Below, piece after piece: positions 17,680-20,304 of a stretch of DNA of 20,304 nucleotides. The stretch's first letter is position 1. Each line of letters opens with the position of its first letter. Both the position numbers and the translations under genes were made by a program. The DNA lies in the NCBI GenBank assembly GCA_001399705.1, contig LJCR01000011.1, positions 1 to 20,304 of the forward strand, in the 5' to 3' direction. Origin of the DNA: Kouleothrix aurantiaca. GTDB taxonomy: Bacteria; Chloroflexota; Chloroflexia; Chloroflexales; Roseiflexaceae. A model generated the notes under the pieces. It searched no databases, was not told the origin of the DNA, and was given only the letters and a program-made list of their open reading frames with translations.

Positions 17680-20304
17680 ATGGCGGACTATTCTCTCGGA
17701 ATAGCTGAACTCGGAACACAGGTCGACCTGACCGGCCTGCAATCGGGTCTGTCCCAAGCAGAAGGGCAGACCCGTTCCGGCATGCAACAGGCGGGCGAAG
17801 GCGCACTCAACGTCTTCAAACAGGTCTTCGTTGTCGGCCTCGGCACGCTCATCGGCAATGCCATGACCGATCTGGTGGGGAAGATCGGCTCCATTGGCTC
17901 GTCTATCAACTCCTTTCTCTCCGGCAACCAGCAGTTCGAGAGCTTCACCAATCAGTTCACCGTGCTGCTGGGTTCGGCAGAAGCGGCCAAGCAACGCATG
18001 GCCGAGCTGGCCCAGTTTGGTGCGACCACCCCCTTCGACCTCCCGGGCGTGGTCCAAGCGGATCGTATTCTCCAAGGCTTCGGTCTGGAATCGGAAGCGG
18101 CGGCGCAGAAGTTTGGCTTCTCGGGCGCGCAAATCCGAACCATCGCGGGCGATGTGGCGGCCGGCACCGGCGCCAAGTTCGATGAAATCGCGGGCTACAT
18201 CGGCAAGTTCAGTGCAGGGGCCACGGGCGAAGCGATTTCCCGATTCCAAGAACTGGGTATCACCACGCGCGCCGAAATGGCGCAAATGGGGCTGACCTTC
18301 TCCAAGTCCGGGGAGTTGACCTCCCCGCTCCCGGAAGCCATGCAGGTCGTGCTGCAACTGATGCAGCAAAAGTATGGCGGCCTGATGGCGGTGCAGTCCT
18401 CATCCTTCGAGGGCATGGCCTCCAACCTGAGCGACTTTATTGGCAATGCCCAGCGCACCTTTGCCGCGCCGATCTTCGACGTGTTTAAGGACAGTCTGGA
18501 ACGCCTGCTCGTCACGGTCGGCGCGAACTCTGGGGATATCAATGCGGCGCTCACCAGCATGGGCAGTGCGATTGCGAATGCCCTGCAACCGGCCCTGATG
18601 TTCCTGGCGAACACCGCTATTCCTGCGGCCGTCTCGGCGTTCCAAGCGTTCCAATCGGGCGTCACGAGTGGCGGCATTCTCGGGGGCATCGGCAGTCTGA
18701 TTAGCTCGCTCGAAGATATTTCCCCTGCCTTTGGCTATGTGGGAGAGGGCGTGGAGATCGCCGGCCGCGCGCTCGAGCAAGCAGCCGATATCTTCTCTGA
18801 CTATGCCAGCCAGGCCATTCAGTGGGGCCGCAATATCGTGGAGCAGTTCGCCTCCGGAATTGCGAGCGCCATTGGCGCGGTGTATGACGCCGTGTCGGCC
18901 GTGGGTGATGCCGTCGGCGACCTGATGATGCCTGGCTCGCCACCGAAGTTCTTGCCAGATATCGACGACTGGGGCCAGCAGACCATGGAGGTCTGGGGCG
19001 ATGGGCTTGCAGCGGGCGCAGGCACCGTCGTGGATGCGATCAGCATTGTCGGCGATCAGGCAGCATCCGCCTTCTCGTCGGCCACCAGTGCCGGGCTGTC
19101 GCAACTCTCGGATCTCACCGATTCCGGGTTCGTCCCTATGGTCAGCGACTTTGGATCGAGCATCGCCTCTGTGGTGACCGCAGGGGCGGATGCCGTTACC
19201 AAAGCAGCCGCGCTGACCGGCAGCGCCACGAACGACGCCCTCAAGACAACCGCCGAGACGGTTACGGAAATCAGCAAAACCACCACGGACAAAATCAAGC
19301 AAACCGTGGCGGACGCCGATAGTGCAGCGGCGGAAGCTGGCGCGAAATACGATACCCGCATTGCCAATATTAAAGACAAGATCGCCCTGCTCAAAAGCCA
19401 GATTGCCGAAGCCGAGAAAGGCAGTACGCAATATGAGCGGCTGCAAGCCCAGCCCGCGGCGGCCGAGCGGTCGCTGACGGATACCGTCAGTGCCCAGGCG
19501 GATGCCATTGCTGCGGCCAAGCAGAAAGCCGCCGACGCAACCAAGAAGGCTGCGGATGCGGATGAAGACGCGCGCGTGCGGTACTTGATCAGCCAGGGCA
19601 AGTACACCGAAGCGATTGCGGCCCTGCAGAAGGAGCTGGACGGCACGACCAAGGGCAGTGCGGAGTATTACAAGATTCTCCAGCAGATTGAGCAGCTCCA
19701 AGAGAAGAACGCGAGCGCCTCGCAGAAGCTGGCGGATCAGGAAAAACGAGAGGCCGAGGCCCGGCTGAATGCCGAAATCGCGTATCTCTTGAAAAAAGGC
19801 GAGACCGCCAAGGCCATGGATCTCCTCAAGGAGAAGTTGGCGGGGCTGGAGCAGGGGAGCGTCGACTACTTCAAGGTCCTTGGGCAGATCGAAGATCTGG
19901 AGAAAAAAGCCCAGATCGAGGCGATGAAGCTGGCGGCGGATAAGCAAAAGGCGTATCTCGGCGCGCGCGAGGCCCAGGAAAAATATCTGGATCAGGTCGG
20001 ACGGGATGCGGATCTCCTGAAGATGCTTCAGGAAGACCTTGCCAAAGCGGGCAAGGGCACCAAGGACTATTGGGAGATTCAGACCGATATTTCCAAAGTC
20101 ACCGAGCGCATTGCGAATGCGCAGATTGCCTATGCCCAGAAGACCGGCGATGTCGCCGGCGCAATGAAGCTGCTCCGCGACATGCTGGCTGGGGTCAAGG
20201 AAGGCTCCGACGAGTATTTCATCATCCAAAAAAAGATTGCGGAACTCGAAGGAAAGAAACCCGAAGACCTCGACAAGAGTGCCAAGGCCGCGCGCGATTA
20301 TGCC
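17680..20304 (+). CDS. Tape measure protein, 3' end outside the window
   Basis: This protein sets tail length and helps eject DNA. It has 875 residues in the window, with no stop before the right edge. The start at 17680 has only a weak AAGG 12 bases upstream (see endonuclease insertion). The N-terminus MADYSLGIAELGTQVDLTGL and the helix TRSGMQQAGEGALNVFKQVF are typical. Residues ~90-200 resemble a conserved tape-measure domain (FTNQFTVLLGSAEAAKQRM, TTPFDLPGVVQA, FSAGATGEAISRFQELGI). MPGSPPKFLPDIDDWGQQ (~416-433) is a common tape-measure segment. From ~560 the protein is a long Ala/Lys/Glu helical region with five copies of a unit built around LL-x3-LA-x4-GS-x-EY-x-I-x2-QI-x2-LE (GS/GT at ~581, 659, 726, 792, 843). 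Long antisense frames here are shadows of its high GC. Confidence 0.88.
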   Translation, partial: MADYSLGIAELGTQVDLTGLQSGLSQAEGQTRSGMQQAGEGALNVFKQVFVVGLGTLIGNAMTDLVGKIGSIGSSINSFLSGNQQFESFTNQFTVLLGSAEAAKQRMAELAQFGATTPFDLPGVVQADRILQGFGLESEAAAQKFGFSGAQIRTIAGDVAAGTGAKFDEIAGYIGKFSAGATGEAISRFQELGITTRAEMAQMGLTFSKSGELTSPLPEAMQVVLQLMQQKYGGLMAVQSSSFEGMASNLSDFIGNAQRTFAAPIFDVFKDSLERLLVTVGANSGDINAALTSMGSAIANALQPALMFLANTAIPAAVSAFQAFQSGVTSGGILGGIGSLISSLEDISPAFGYVGEGVEIAGRALEQAADIFSDYASQAIQWGRNIVEQFASGIASAIGAVYDAVSAVGDAVGDLMMPGSPPKFLPDIDDWGQQTMEVWGDGLAAGAGTVVDAISIVGDQAASAFSSATSAGLSQLSDLTDSGFVPMVSDFGSSIASVVTAGADAVTKAAALTGSATNDALKTTAETVTEISKTTTDKIKQTVADADSAAAEAGAKYDTRIANIKDKIALLKSQIAEAEKGSTQYERLQAQPAAAERSLTDTVSAQADAIAAAKQKAADATKKAADADEDARVRYLISQGKYTEAIAALQKELDGTTKGSAEYYKILQQIEQLQEKNASASQKLADQEKREAEARLNAEIAYLLKKGETAKAMDLLKEKLAGLEQGSVDYFKVLGQIEDLEKKAQIEAMKLAADKQKAYLGAREAQEKYLDQVGRDADLLKMLQEDLAKAGKGTKDYWEIQTDISKVTERIANAQIAYAQKTGDVAGAMKLLRDMLAGVKEGSDEYFIIQKKIAELEGKKPEDLDKSAKAARDYA

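Noticed and set aside
18400..20229. 609-residue ORF on the reverse strand
   Set aside because: It is antisense to the clearly coding tape measure; its Arg/Leu/Gly-rich sequence is typical of a shadow in GC-rich DNA, with no good ribosome site or domain.
1..20304. CRISPR array, tRNA, rRNA or insertion sequence
   Set aside because: No regularly spaced repeats of the right size, no cloverleaf-like segment and no transposase motif was seen; the tandem repeats present are 7-12 bp without spacers.

Overview
This window is a late (packaging, head and tail) gene block of a tailed double-stranded DNA phage or prophage with a siphovirus-like layout. Nearly everything reads on the + strand. The order is terminase small and large subunits, portal, prohead protease/scaffold, decoration protein, major capsid protein, neck and connector genes, tail terminator, tail tube, frameshifted tail assembly chaperone, tape measure. 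The window is cut at both ends: the first gene may start upstream, and the tape measure runs off the right edge. No integrase, lysis gene, replication gene, tRNA or host flank is visible, so free phage and prophage cannot be told apart here. The DNA is GC-rich (by eye about 60%). The short dispersed repeats (GAAGGCAC arrays and ATTGTAAC...CAAT hairpins) remind me of Chloroflexota genomes, but that host guess rests on memory and is weak.

Region 1 (1-3245) holds an unidentified protein, a small hypothetical protein, a ParB-like/SAM methyltransferase fusion, a winged-helix protein and the small terminase. These genes overlap end to start and look translationally coupled. Region 2 (3242-6237) is the lambda gpA-type large terminase, followed by two genes that look like accessory insertions: one hypothetical and one small secreted protein. 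Region 3 (6237-11837) is the portal, a BlaI/MecI-like winged-helix protein, a 75-residue protein, a structured non-coding leader, a prohead protease with an in-frame internal start for a scaffold, a decoration protein and the major capsid protein. Region 4 (11911-15311) holds the neck and head-surface genes, including a tandem pair of paralogous beta-rich proteins and a Shine-Dalgarno sequence carried on a 12-bp triplicated repeat. Region 5 (15335-20304) is the tail: tube protein, a chaperone pair joined by a -1 frameshift at CCCAAAC, and a tape measure with repeated helical units.

A reverse-strand HNH homing endonuclease with several zinc modules and its own near-consensus sigma70-type promoter sits between the chaperone and the tape measure. 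It appears to have separated the tape-measure start from a strong ribosome binding site. A family of small hairpins with a conserved core but differing, self-complementary stems lies just after the stop codons of three genes. The most notable items are the frameshift element, the antisense endonuclease insertion, the ParB-methyltransferase fusion, the covarying hairpin family, the nested scaffold start and the tape-measure repeats.
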